From Chromatiaceae bacterium (GTDB lineage: Bacteria > Pseudomonadota > Gammaproteobacteria > Chromatiales > Chromatiaceae): DNA of 64,000 bases. Positions 26,939 to 35,339 of the stretch are shown here, one piece after another. Location: the NCBI GenBank assembly GCA_024235215.1, contig JACKMU010000008.1, forward strand, positions 124,001 to 188,000. The letters run 5' to 3'. Position 1 is the first letter of the stretch. Every line of letters begins with the position of its first letter. The notes beneath the pieces are model-generated. The model worked only from the letters and a program-made list of their open reading frames with translations. It was not told the DNA's origin and did not search any database. The translations under genes were made by a program, and so were the position numbers.

Positions 26939-27733
26939 TCAAACTGCGACCGGCGCCTTGATGTGAGGGTGATAGTGGTAGTCACGCAGATCGAAATCCT
27001 CAAAACGGAAATCAAACAGCGATTTCACATCGGGATTCAACACCATCTGCGGCAAAGCGTAGGGCGTTCGCTGCAGCTGTAGCTCGACCTGATCCAGATG
27101 ATTCGAGTAGAGGTGAGCGTCGCCAAAGGTGTGAATGAACTCCCCTGGCTCGAGCGCTGTCACCCGGGCAACCATCAGCGTGAGCAGCGCGTAAGAGGCG
27201 ATATTGAAGGGTACACCGAGAAATACATCGGCACTGCGCTGATAGAGCTGACAGGAGAGGCGCCCGTCGGCCACGTAGAACTGAAACAGACAGTGGCAAG
27301 GCGGCAACGCCATCTGATCGATCTGCGTGGGGTTCCAGGCCGTCACCAGGAGACGGCGAGAATCAGGGTTCCGCCGAATCTGCTCCAGCAGCTGACTCAA
27401 CTGGTCGATGCTGTGCCCATTGCTGCCGGGCCAGGAGCGCCACTGGGCACCATACACCGGGCCGAGGTCGCCATTCTCATCCGCCCATTCATCCCAGATG
27501 CTCACCCCATTCTTTTTCAGATAGGCAATATTGGTATCACCCGCAAGAAACCAGAGCAGTTCGAATATGATGGATCGCAGATGGAGTTTCTTGGTAGTGA
27601 CCAACGGGAATCCTGCGCTCAGATCGAAGCGCATCTGATGGCCGAAGATACTGCGGGTACCGGTACCGGTTCGATCCGCCTTCACCGTACCCTGATCACG
27701 CACCCGGCGCATCAACTTCAGATACTGCTTCAT
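26939..27733 (-). CDS. thyA: Thymidylate synthase
   Basis: A 264-residue enzyme, identical in length to E. coli ThyA, that methylates dUMP to dTMP using methylene-tetrahydrofolate. The catalytic cysteine lies in LPPCHCLFQFYVADG; other motifs are RTGTGTRSIFGHQMRFDL, LWFLAGDTNIAYLK, QLYQRSADVFLGVPFNIASY and THTFGDAHLYSNH-like IHTFGDAHLYSNHLDQ. One base separates its start from the lgt stop, and folA follows, so lgt-thyA-folA is an operon, as in pseudomonads. Confidence 0.97.
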   Translation of the reverse strand: MKQYLKLMRRVRDQGTVKADRTGTGTRSIFGHQMRFDLSAGFPLVTTKKLHLRSIIFELLWFLAGDTNIAYLKKNGVSIWDEWADENGDLGPVYGAQWRSWPGSNGHSIDQLSQLLEQIRRNPDSRRLLVTAWNPTQIDQMALPPCHCLFQFYVADGRLSCQLYQRSADVFLGVPFNIASYALLTLMVARVTALEPGEFIHTFGDAHLYSNHLDQVELQLQRTPYALPQMVLNPDVKSLFDFRFEDFDLRDYHYHPHIKAPVAV

Positions 27734-27734
27734 T

Positions 27735-28577
27735 TCATCCTGCCACTTTTCGTCTGCGATAGGCCAACGCCAACAGCACTGCTCCGCCCACCAGCATCGG
27801 CAGTGTCAGCAGTTGCCCCATGGTGAACCAACCGAATGCGAGATAGCCGATGTGTGCATCGGGTAGGCGCAGAAATTCGATCCCAAAACGAAACAGACCA
27901 TAGCCGATCAGAAACAGCCCGGATACCGCCATCATCGGTCTGACCTTGGCGGAGAAAGTCCAGAGCAGAATAAACAGCAGCAGCCCCTCCAGCAGCGATT
28001 CGTAGAGTTGGGTCGGGTGCAGCGGCGGTGTGAACTCCGCGGTAGCGGGCAGCTGCAGCTTATCCCGGCAAAGAGCATAGAAACGTTCGCAGGATACCTG
28101 CATCGTCCAGGGCAGATCACCAGGGGCGCCCCACAGCTCTCCATTGATGAAGTTGCCCAGTCGTCCGGCACCCAGCCCAACTGGGACCAGCGGTGCAATG
28201 AAGTCGGTCAGCTGGAAAAACGGACACGACAGCCGCCGGGCATAGAGCCACATGACTACCAGCACACCCAGCAATCCGCCATGAAACGACATGCCACCTT
28301 CCCAGATGCGAAACAGAGAGAGCGGGTCTGCCAGCAGCTGATCCATACCATAAAACAGGGTGTAGCCGATCCGGCCGCCCAATATCACACCCAACACTGC
28401 ATAAAAAATCAGGTCGTCAACCTGCTGGCTGCGCCATCCCGAGCTGGAGAGTGCCGCCCGCCGCCGCGCCAACCACCAAGCCACTGAGAAGCCCAACAGA
28501 TACATGATACCGTACCAGTGAATACTGAACGGCCCGATCGAGAGTGCTACAGGATTGATATTTGGATAGGTCAGCAT
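27735..28577 (-). CDS. lgt: Prolipoprotein diacylglyceryl transferase
   Basis: A 280-residue inner-membrane enzyme with about seven membrane segments. It attaches diacylglycerol to the lipobox cysteine of prolipoproteins. Family motifs include IHWYGIMYLLGF, GGRIGYTLFYG, the HGGLLG segment in MSFHGGLLGV, the signature GRLGNFINGELWG, and HPTQLYESLLEG. Length and start are standard. It is the first gene of the lgt-thyA-folA run. Confidence 0.96.
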   Translation of the reverse strand: MLTYPNINPVALSIGPFSIHWYGIMYLLGFSVAWWLARRRAALSSSGWRSQQVDDLIFYAVLGVILGGRIGYTLFYGMDQLLADPLSLFRIWEGGMSFHGGLLGVLVVMWLYARRLSCPFFQLTDFIAPLVPVGLGAGRLGNFINGELWGAPGDLPWTMQVSCERFYALCRDKLQLPATAEFTPPLHPTQLYESLLEGLLLFILLWTFSAKVRPMMAVSGLFLIGYGLFRFGIEFLRLPDAHIGYLAFGWFTMGQLLTLPMLVGGAVLLALAYRRRKVAG

Positions 28578-28696
28578 GGTAGGTTATTTTATCAGGCAAA
28601 CTTGGGCCAGGCACCCTGCCCCGGTCCGGTTTCAGAGCCGCAAAACAGAGAACACTCACTTTTAGGCATCCATCACTTATCGAAAGAAGCAAGCAC

Positions 28697-29056
28697 ATGA
28701 AAAAGAGATATCCGCTATGGCTGATAGTGCTCTGCCAAGCTACCCTTGCGGGAGAGGTGACCCTGGTGGACGCCAAAGCCACGCAAACGGCTGCCGGTGT
28801 CTACCGCTTCGACGTTACCCTCGAACACAGCGACAGCGGATGGGATCACTATGCCGATCGCTGGGATGTGGTGGCTCCGAATGGAGAAATCCTGGGAAGT
28901 CGTATCCTCTACCACCCGCATGTCAATGAGCAACCATTCACCCGTTCACTCTCCGGAGTCACCATTCCCACCGGTGTCGACCAGGTGGATATCAGAGCTC
29001 ACGACAAACTACACGGTGACAGTCCACAGCGTTTCAGGTTAATTCTCTCTCACTGA
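28697..29056 (+). CDS. Small exported protein of unknown function
   Basis: A 119-residue protein with a clear signal peptide (MKKRYPLWLIVLCQATLAGE, cleavage probably near residue 19). The mature part is beta-rich, with the segments YRFDVTLEHSDSGWDHYADRWDV and LYHPHVNEQPFTRSLSGV. It resembles a small conserved periplasmic family of proteobacteria, but I cannot name a function. It is divergent from lgt with a 119-bp gap and appears monocistronic. Confidence 0.7.
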   Translation: MKKRYPLWLIVLCQATLAGEVTLVDAKATQTAAGVYRFDVTLEHSDSGWDHYADRWDVVAPNGEILGSRILYHPHVNEQPFTRSLSGVTIPTGVDQVDIRAHDKLHGDSPQRFRLILSH

Positions 29057-29119
29057 GCGAAGCATTACCCATTAGGAACTATTTTCGTACCTATCGCTGT
29101 ATCTTGTGAAGCAAACAAT

Positions 29120-29125
29120 TATAAT
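29120..29125 (+). promoter_or_regulatory. Candidate -10 element upstream of the XRE regulator
   Basis: A perfect TATAAT lies in an AT-rich stretch, 180 bp before the regulator start. No good -35 hexamer sits 17 bp upstream. Transcription from here would give a leader of about 170 nt that includes a CCTCAC/GTGAGG stem (near 29180-29202). The leader could be an untranslated region or an independent small RNA. Confidence 0.35.
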
Positions 29126-29305
29126 AGGTCGTGTTGCTATACAGCAGGATCGCCAGCATCGGCACCGCCGACCGGCGCCTCACCCGAAAAGTCGTGAGGA
29201 GATCAGGCTTGGAAGAAATCCGGCAAAAAAGATTTAAGAAACCCGTGCTACTGCCGTTAGAAACAGCATGAATTTCTTACATCACGGAAAAACAGGTTGA
29301 TTCGA

Positions 29306-29638
29306 ATGACAACGATGAATCCCCAAAACCCCGGGACACTTGGCCAGCGTTTGCGCTATGTACGACTGGATAAAGGCTGGACTCAGGAACAGCTGGCTGC
29401 ACGCGCGAGCACCAACCAGGCTGTGATACAGAAAATAGAAAACGGCAAGAGCCTGCGCCCTCGGAAGATCAACGAAATCGCGGCGGTACTGGGTGTCAAT
29501 CCCGCCTGGCTGATGTTTGGTGAAGAGGCGGACTCCTCTCTGCCCGAGGACGCCAAAAATCTCGCTGAAGCCTGGAACCGGTTGCCGGAACCGCACCGCT
29601 CCCGCATCAAGCGCGAAATTCTTAATCTGGTCGCCTGA
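29306..29638 (+). CDS. XRE-family helix-turn-helix regulator
   Basis: A protein of about 110 residues. Its Cro/CI-type DNA-binding domain occupies residues 10-65: LGQRLRYVRLDKGWTQEQLA, then NQAVIQKIENGKSLRPRKI and IAAVLGVNPAWLMFGEE. A short helical tail follows with PEDAKNLAEAWNRLPEPHRS and RIKREIL, as in phage-repressor-like regulators. The ATG at 29306 follows an ACAGG; another ATG three codons later is possible. No target operator could be identified. Confidence 0.82.
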   Translation: MTTMNPQNPGTLGQRLRYVRLDKGWTQEQLAARASTNQAVIQKIENGKSLRPRKINEIAAVLGVNPAWLMFGEEADSSLPEDAKNLAEAWNRLPEPHRSRIKREILNLVA

Positions 29639-29672
29639 GACTACCCAGCATACCAGCACTCAAATACAGAAA

Positions 29673-29702
29673 CCTCGGAGTGGCGGAAACACCGCTCCGA
29701 GG
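29673..29702. terminator. Hairpin between convergent XRE regulator and rlmI
   Basis: CCTCGGAG and CTCCGAGG form an 8-bp stem, with an inner CGG/CCG pairing. It lies in the 87-bp gap between two convergent genes. The minus-strand side is followed by TTTCTG, a weak T-run, so it may terminate rlmI; the plus side has none. Confidence 0.45.
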
Positions 29703-29725
29703 CACCACTCCGATAGCGTTATCAC

Positions 29726-30922
29726 CTAGAAAGTAGGTAAGACGCGCAGATAAAAAGTTTTCAGATAGGCGGTCTCAGGAATTGCCGGATGAATTGGATG
29801 ATCCGGCGATTGATAACCCTGCTCCAGCAGCTGTAACGACCGGTCCAGATGGCGTGCGGACTGTTGTACCGTCTGCAGCAAACTTTGCGTGGTCATGTGA
29901 TAGGAACAGGAAGAGGTGATCAGGATTCCATCCCTGGAGAGCAGTTGCATCGCTGCGGTATTGAGTCGACGATAGGCAAGCGTCCCCTCCTTGAGATCCC
30001 TGCGCCGCTTGATAAAAGCCGGTGGATCGACCATTACCACGTCAAACTTCTCTTGTTCCGCCCGTAAATCACGCAGTGCGTCGAACACATCCCCCTGTAC
30101 AAACGCCACCCGATCGGTGACACCATTCAGCTGCGCATTCAATTCTGCCTGGTCAAGCGCGAGTTTAGAGCTGTCCACACAATAGACATCGCTTGCACCT
30201 GCGACCGCTGCCTGCACCCCCCAGGCACCCACATAACTGAAAAGATCGAGCACCCGCTTTCCGGCCACATAATTCACCATTCTGGCACGATTGAAGGCCT
30301 GGTCGAAGAACCAGCCGGTCTTCTGACCCTCGGCAGCGGCCACCCGAAAATGGGCGCTGTTCTCCGCCACGTCAAGACGCTCTGGCAGATCTCCCAACGC
30401 CACCTCGGTGTATCGCACCAGCCCCTCGCTCTCTCTTATCACGGCGTCGTTGCGTAGCAGTATACAAACCGGCTTGACCACTTTCTCGATCGCAGCGACC
30501 ACCGACTCCTTCAGCCACTCCATGCCCGCAGTGGTGATCTGCACCACCACCGCATCGCCATAGCGATCCACGACCAAACCAGGCAAGCCATCGCTTTCAC
30601 CGAACAGCAATCGGTAGTAGGGTTTCTGATACAGCCGCTCACGCAAGCCGAGCGCAATCTTCAAGCGATGCACCAGCAGTGAACCATTCAACGGATGGTT
30701 GGGATCCCGACTCACCAGTCGTGCGCAGATGAGCGAATGCGGATTGACGTAGCCGGAGCCGAGCCACTTACCACTCGCTGAAACAATATCCACCGGTTGC
30801 CCCGGCTGCATCCCTTGCAGCGGCGTCTTGTCGGTATCCACTTCGTTGCTGTAGACCCAACAATGCCCTGATCGCAGGCGGCTTTCGCACCCTTTTTTCA
30901 GACTCAATGGTGAACCGTTCAT
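29726..30922 (-). CDS. rlmI: 23S rRNA m5C methyltransferase, RlmI/RlmK family
   Basis: A 398-residue class I rRNA methyltransferase. An N-terminal PUA domain (residues 1-80, with LRSGHCWVYSNEVD) precedes the RlmI-type central domain (LLFGESDGLPGLVVDRYGDA). The Rossmann methyltransferase domain follows: GWFFDQAFNRARM, VLDLFSYVGAWGVQAAVAGA as the SAM-binding motif, and VMVDPPAFIKRRRDLKEG. E. coli RlmI methylates C1962 of 23S rRNA. The CSYH in ITSSCSYHMT carries the likely catalytic cysteine. Confidence 0.88.
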   Translation of the reverse strand: MNGSPLSLKKGCESRLRSGHCWVYSNEVDTDKTPLQGMQPGQPVDIVSASGKWLGSGYVNPHSLICARLVSRDPNHPLNGSLLVHRLKIALGLRERLYQKPYYRLLFGESDGLPGLVVDRYGDAVVVQITTAGMEWLKESVVAAIEKVVKPVCILLRNDAVIRESEGLVRYTEVALGDLPERLDVAENSAHFRVAAAEGQKTGWFFDQAFNRARMVNYVAGKRVLDLFSYVGAWGVQAAVAGASDVYCVDSSKLALDQAELNAQLNGVTDRVAFVQGDVFDALRDLRAEQEKFDVVMVDPPAFIKRRRDLKEGTLAYRRLNTAAMQLLSRDGILITSSCSYHMTTQSLLQTVQQSARHLDRSLQLLEQGYQSPDHPIHPAIPETAYLKTFYLRVLPTF

Positions 30923-31075
30923 AATCTCCCGGGTGCCTCAACTCCCACTCAGTACCGCCCACGTGTTCAGCGGTGTACCCGTACAAGTTTAACAGAGAGC
31001 GGCCTGCTGTTTTACAATCTCGGCTTTGTTCTCCCGCCACTAACCTGGATTGTGGAATCAGCAGAGGTTTCAGCA

Positions 31076-32125
31076 ATGTTCCTGCCCAAAATGAAATGGC
31101 CAGTGGTAGCTAGCCTTTTCTGGCTGGCTCTGTTTCTCGCGTTGACTCCCGCATCAGCTCAGGAGGAGCCGGCCAGGGTTACCACCGCCGCCCTCGCGGA
31201 TCTACTCTACCATCCGCTCTATACGGCGCCGGCAACCACCCTGAGTCTGAATGAAAGCCGCGTCGGTCCGCGTACACCCGGGTTCATCCTGCGTCTTCCG
31301 GTGCGGGTCGGGGATCGTATCGAACAGGGCAATACGCTGGCGGAGCTGGACTGCACCACCAATGGGACACTGTTGAAGCAGGCAGATGCGGCCAGGGCGT
31401 CGGCCCATGCGCAGCTGATGCTGGCACAGCGTCAAATCAAACGATCTCAAACCCTGCGTAAAGAACGCAATATCTCGGAAGAGGTTCTCAATCAGCGACA
31501 GGCCGACCTGGAGACCGCCCAGGCTGAACTGAATCAGGCGGTTGCGGCACTGGAACGGGCGCAGTATGACTCGGATCAGTGCCGGATCACCGCTCCGTTC
31601 ACTGGTATCGTCCTGGAACGGCTGGCAGCGGAAGGTGAATGGATCTCCCCCGGAGAACCGGTGGTGCGGCTGCTTGACAGCGAGCGGCTGGAGGTCTCCG
31701 CGCAGATTCCGCTGCACCAGGTTGACACACTGGTAGCAGCGGATACGCCAGTACTGACGGCTGGGGACGTGCGTTATCCACTCCATCTGCGCCATCTGCT
31801 GGCGGTAGTGGACTCACGCGGACGCAACCGCGAGGCGCGTCTGGAATTCATCCAGGCTCAGGCGCTGCCCGGCAGCAGTGGCCGCTTGCAGTGGCGCAGC
31901 ACCCGACCGCATCTGCCGGCGGATTTGCTGGTGCGGCGCCAGCAGCTGGGCGTGATGCTGGAAGAGAACGGCAGCGCCCGCTTTCACCCGCTGCCCGATG
32001 CACTGGAGGGGCATCCGGCCGTGATCGATCTCCCCGGCCATAGCCGGATCATCTTACAGGGACGACACAGCCTGTCCGACGGCGACCCTGTTCAACTCTC
32101 CGATCCAACACCGGTGAGCCGCTAA
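31076..32125 (+). CDS. RND efflux periplasmic adaptor (membrane fusion protein)
   Basis: A HlyD/AcrA-type adaptor of about 349 residues with an N-terminal signal/anchor (WPVVASLFWLALFLALTPAS). The barrel-sandwich (lipoyl) halves are LRLPVRVGDRIEQGNTLAEL and CRITAPFTGIVLERLAAEGE, separated by a coiled-coil hairpin (about residues 90-160). A beta-barrel domain follows. The ATG at 31076 has an AGAGG 8 bp upstream; a GTG at 31052 is an alternative. It lies 2 bp before the RND permease gene, so the two form one pump. No outer-membrane channel gene adjoins them. Confidence 0.88.
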   Translation: MFLPKMKWPVVASLFWLALFLALTPASAQEEPARVTTAALADLLYHPLYTAPATTLSLNESRVGPRTPGFILRLPVRVGDRIEQGNTLAELDCTTNGTLLKQADAARASAHAQLMLAQRQIKRSQTLRKERNISEEVLNQRQADLETAQAELNQAVAALERAQYDSDQCRITAPFTGIVLERLAAEGEWISPGEPVVRLLDSERLEVSAQIPLHQVDTLVAADTPVLTAGDVRYPLHLRHLLAVVDSRGRNREARLEFIQAQALPGSSGRLQWRSTRPHLPADLLVRRQQLGVMLEENGSARFHPLPDALEGHPAVIDLPGHSRIILQGRHSLSDGDPVQLSDPTPVSR

Positions 32126-32127
32126 CG

Positions 32128-35100
32128 ATGCTGGCACGACTGTTTCAAAACCATGTGCTGGCCAACCTGACCTTCGTGCTGGTGCTGACCATGGGTTTTC
32201 TCTGCTACAACCTGTTGCCACGCCAGCAGGATCCCAGCATCAATTTCAACTGGATCGACATCACCACCGTGCTGCCAGGCGCCGCTGCAGAGGATGTGGA
32301 GAGGCGGGTCACCGAAGTGCTGGAGAAAAATATCCGTCGGGTAGCGGATGTCAAATTCGTCTCCAGCATAAGCAGGGAGAGCCTATCCAACATTCTGGTC
32401 CGTTTTCACGATTTGCCGGAGCGACTCTTCGACAAACGGGTCGCCGACCTGCGGCGCGAAGTGCAGAATGCCGAGTCCGAACTGCCCGATGAGGCTGCTT
32501 CCCCCTTCATCTTCGAAATTACCAGCGCCAACGCCTTTCCCAGCGCGGTGCTGGCAGTGGTGGGAATGGCGGATGACGAAAATCTACGGCGCCAGGGAGA
32601 GCTGGTGAAGAAGGATCTGGAGCGGATGCTCGGGGTGGACCGCATCCTCACGACCGCACTGCACGACCCGGAAATACAGATAAATTTTCTCCCGGAACGG
32701 TTGGAAGCGGCCGGTATCTCACCCAGTCAACTGAGCGACACCTTGGCCAACAGTTTTAAGGATATCGCAGCCGGAAACACCAGAATCCAGGACCAGAAGT
32801 GGCTGGTCAGAATCATTGGGCGTGACAGCAGGCCAGCGCAGCTGGCACGCCTGCCGGTGCTGGGTGCGGCGGGTGAAATACCACTGGGGAGTCTGGCCGA
32901 AGTGGTCCGCGCCAGGGAGGAGCCGGCGGCACTGGTACGTTATAACGGCCAGCCGGCAATCATGCTGGCAATCACCAAGAAGGAGAACGCCAATACGCTG
33001 GAGCTGGTACAACGGATCGCCGAGTACCTGGAGCAGCGCAACCGCTTCAGCAGCGGTACCGGCGTCACGCTCAGGCTGATCGATGATCAGACCGAAATCA
33101 CCCGCAGCGCACTGCGCACGATGGAGACCAACGCGCTGTTGGGATTACTGCTGGTTCTGCTGGTCACCTGGCTGTTTCTCGGCAGCCGAATCGCATTGCT
33201 GACCACCATCGGTATTCCATTCATTCTCGCTGGGACCTTCTGGACCCTGTACAGCCTGGACCACTCGCTCAACGTCACCGTGCTGCTCGGGGTAGTGATC
33301 AGTCTGGGCATGCTGGTGGATGATGCGGTAGTCGTCGTGGAGTCGATCTATTACCGGTTACAACGCGGAATGGCCACCCTGCCCGCCACATTGGAGGCGC
33401 TGCGCGAGGTATTCGCTCCGGTGACAACCGCGGTGCTGACCACGATGGCAGCCTTTCTGCCGCTGATGCTGCTGCCGGGAATCCTCGGAAAATACATGTT
33501 GGTCATCCCGCTGGTGGTCACCATCGCATTGACGATCAGTCTGATCGAGGCTTACTGGATGCTGCCGGCGCACATGTTAGGCGCCGGCATCAATCTCTCC
33601 CGACCATCGCGCATCCAGGTTTACCGGGTCAGATTTCTCCACGCGATAAGGCGCGGTTACACCCGGCTGCTGATCCGGGCGCTGCGCTGGCCGCGCCTGA
33701 TTCTCCTGCTGGTGGTGAGCATCTCCAGCGCAGCAATGGCAGCCGCACTGAACGGTCAGGTAAAGATTGATTTCTTCGCATCAGACCCGATACGCCTCTT
33801 CTATATCAACCTGGAAATGGCACCCGGCACCCCGCTGCAGCTGACCATGCAGAAGGTACTGGAGGTGGAACAGCGCCTACGTCTCGAGGTGCGGCCGGGT
33901 GAAGTGCGTAACATCATCAGTTATGCCGGGCAGATGTTTACCGAAACCACCCCTTACTACGGAGATCAGTTTGGCCAGATCATGGTCGCACTCACCCCGA
34001 CCAGCGAAGCACTGCGCAGCGTGGATGAGATGATCGAGTCGATGCGCAACCGGATAGTGGCGACTCCCGGCACCGAAAAAATCTCCTTTCTCCGGCTGGC
34101 AGGGGGTCCACCCACCTCCAAACCGATCCACATCAAAGTTCGCGGCGATGAGGTGGAGGCGCTACGCCAGGCTGTGGCGGCACTGAAATCGATCCTGTCG
34201 CAGCATCCGGCGATCCGCGATATCAGCGATGACGACAGCGTCGGCCAGATGGAGCTGCGCGCCCGGGTCGACCAGGATGCGGCGCGCCGTGCCGGTATCA
34301 CACCGGACGAGGTGATGCGCACCCTGCGCCTGCTGATTGACGGGGAGATCATTGCCGAACTACAGGATCAGGGCGAAGAGCTGGAGGTTAGGGTACGCGC
34401 CAAACCGGGTGAACTGGACAATATCGGCGTACCCGGCGATTTCATGCTGCCGCTGGAGCAAGGTGGACGGATCGCACTCAAAGAGCTGCTGATCACCGAA
34501 TCAGGCGCCAGCCTGGGGAATATCCGCCATTACGATTTTCGCCGTGCGATCACCGTCGAGGCGGACCTGGACAAGTCACGCGCCGATACCGTGAGCGCCA
34601 ATCGGGAGATCCTGGATGCCTGGAAGCGGATACACAGCCGTTTTCCAGAAATAAATCTCGATTTTTCCGGCGAGTTGGACGACATTCAGGAGAGCATCGA
34701 CTCCATCCAGGTACTCTTTCTTCTCGGTCTGGGGTTGATGTACATGATACTGGGCACCCAGTTCGGCAGCTATTTCCAGCCGCTGATGATCCTGACCACG
34801 GTGCCGATGGCGTTTACCGGGGTAGTGGTTGGGCTGATCATCACCGAAAATCCGCTGAGTCTCTTCACCCTATATGGCGTCGTCGCACTTGCCGGTATCG
34901 CGGTCAATGCAGCCATCGTGCTGATCAGTGCCGCCAACGAGCGTCTGCAGCGTGGCATGAGTGTATTGCACGCCACACTCTACGCGGCACGCCGTCGTGT
35001 CACCCCCATCCTGATCACCTCACTGACCACCATTGCCGGACTCTTCTCCCTGGCAACCGGCCTGGGTGGCCACTCACTGATGTGGGGACCGGTGGCCACC

Positions 35101-35220
35101 GCGATCGTCTGGGGGCTGCTGGTCTCCACACTGCTTACGCTGTTCGTGATCCCGCTGCTCTATCGCATCTCCATGGGTTCACGACTGGCAACCCGCAGAC
35201 GCAGCCACAGCAGCAGATGA
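32128..35220 (+). CDS. RND-superfamily efflux permease
   Basis: A 1030-residue inner-membrane pump of the AcrB/HAE-1-like group, with a first membrane helix at the N-terminus and two large periplasmic loops. The proton-relay Asp pair lies in LGMLVDDAVVVVES (near residue 398). The second half repeats the membrane unit, with GLGLMYMILGTQFGSYFQPL and YGVVALAGIAVNAAIVLIS. LPRQQDPSINF near the N-terminus is typical of a subgroup distinct from AcrB proper. Substrate is not predictable. It pairs with the upstream adaptor; TolC or another outer-membrane factor must come from elsewhere. Confidence 0.92.
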   Translation: MLARLFQNHVLANLTFVLVLTMGFLCYNLLPRQQDPSINFNWIDITTVLPGAAAEDVERRVTEVLEKNIRRVADVKFVSSISRESLSNILVRFHDLPERLFDKRVADLRREVQNAESELPDEAASPFIFEITSANAFPSAVLAVVGMADDENLRRQGELVKKDLERMLGVDRILTTALHDPEIQINFLPERLEAAGISPSQLSDTLANSFKDIAAGNTRIQDQKWLVRIIGRDSRPAQLARLPVLGAAGEIPLGSLAEVVRAREEPAALVRYNGQPAIMLAITKKENANTLELVQRIAEYLEQRNRFSSGTGVTLRLIDDQTEITRSALRTMETNALLGLLLVLLVTWLFLGSRIALLTTIGIPFILAGTFWTLYSLDHSLNVTVLLGVVISLGMLVDDAVVVVESIYYRLQRGMATLPATLEALREVFAPVTTAVLTTMAAFLPLMLLPGILGKYMLVIPLVVTIALTISLIEAYWMLPAHMLGAGINLSRPSRIQVYRVRFLHAIRRGYTRLLIRALRWPRLILLLVVSISSAAMAAALNGQVKIDFFASDPIRLFYINLEMAPGTPLQLTMQKVLEVEQRLRLEVRPGEVRNIISYAGQMFTETTPYYGDQFGQIMVALTPTSEALRSVDEMIESMRNRIVATPGTEKISFLRLAGGPPTSKPIHIKVRGDEVEALRQAVAALKSILSQHPAIRDISDDDSVGQMELRARVDQDAARRAGITPDEVMRTLRLLIDGEIIAELQDQGEELEVRVRAKPGELDNIGVPGDFMLPLEQGGRIALKELLITESGASLGNIRHYDFRRAITVEADLDKSRADTVSANREILDAWKRIHSRFPEINLDFSGELDDIQESIDSIQVLFLLGLGLMYMILGTQFGSYFQPLMILTTVPMAFTGVVVGLIITENPLSLFTLYGVVALAGIAVNAAIVLISAANERLQRGMSVLHATLYAARRRVTPILITSLTTIAGLFSLATGLGGHSLMWGPVATAIVWGLLVSTLLTLFVIPLLYRISMGSRLATRRRSHSSR

Positions 35221-35339
35221 TTACTGAGTGACTTTCTCCATCCCTGCTGACCCGCCGAGCACGCTTCAGACTTACTCCTTAACCCACCGTTAGCGTTATA
35301 GTGGGATGACTTTTTCCTCCATTCCGGGATTTTTGTTTT

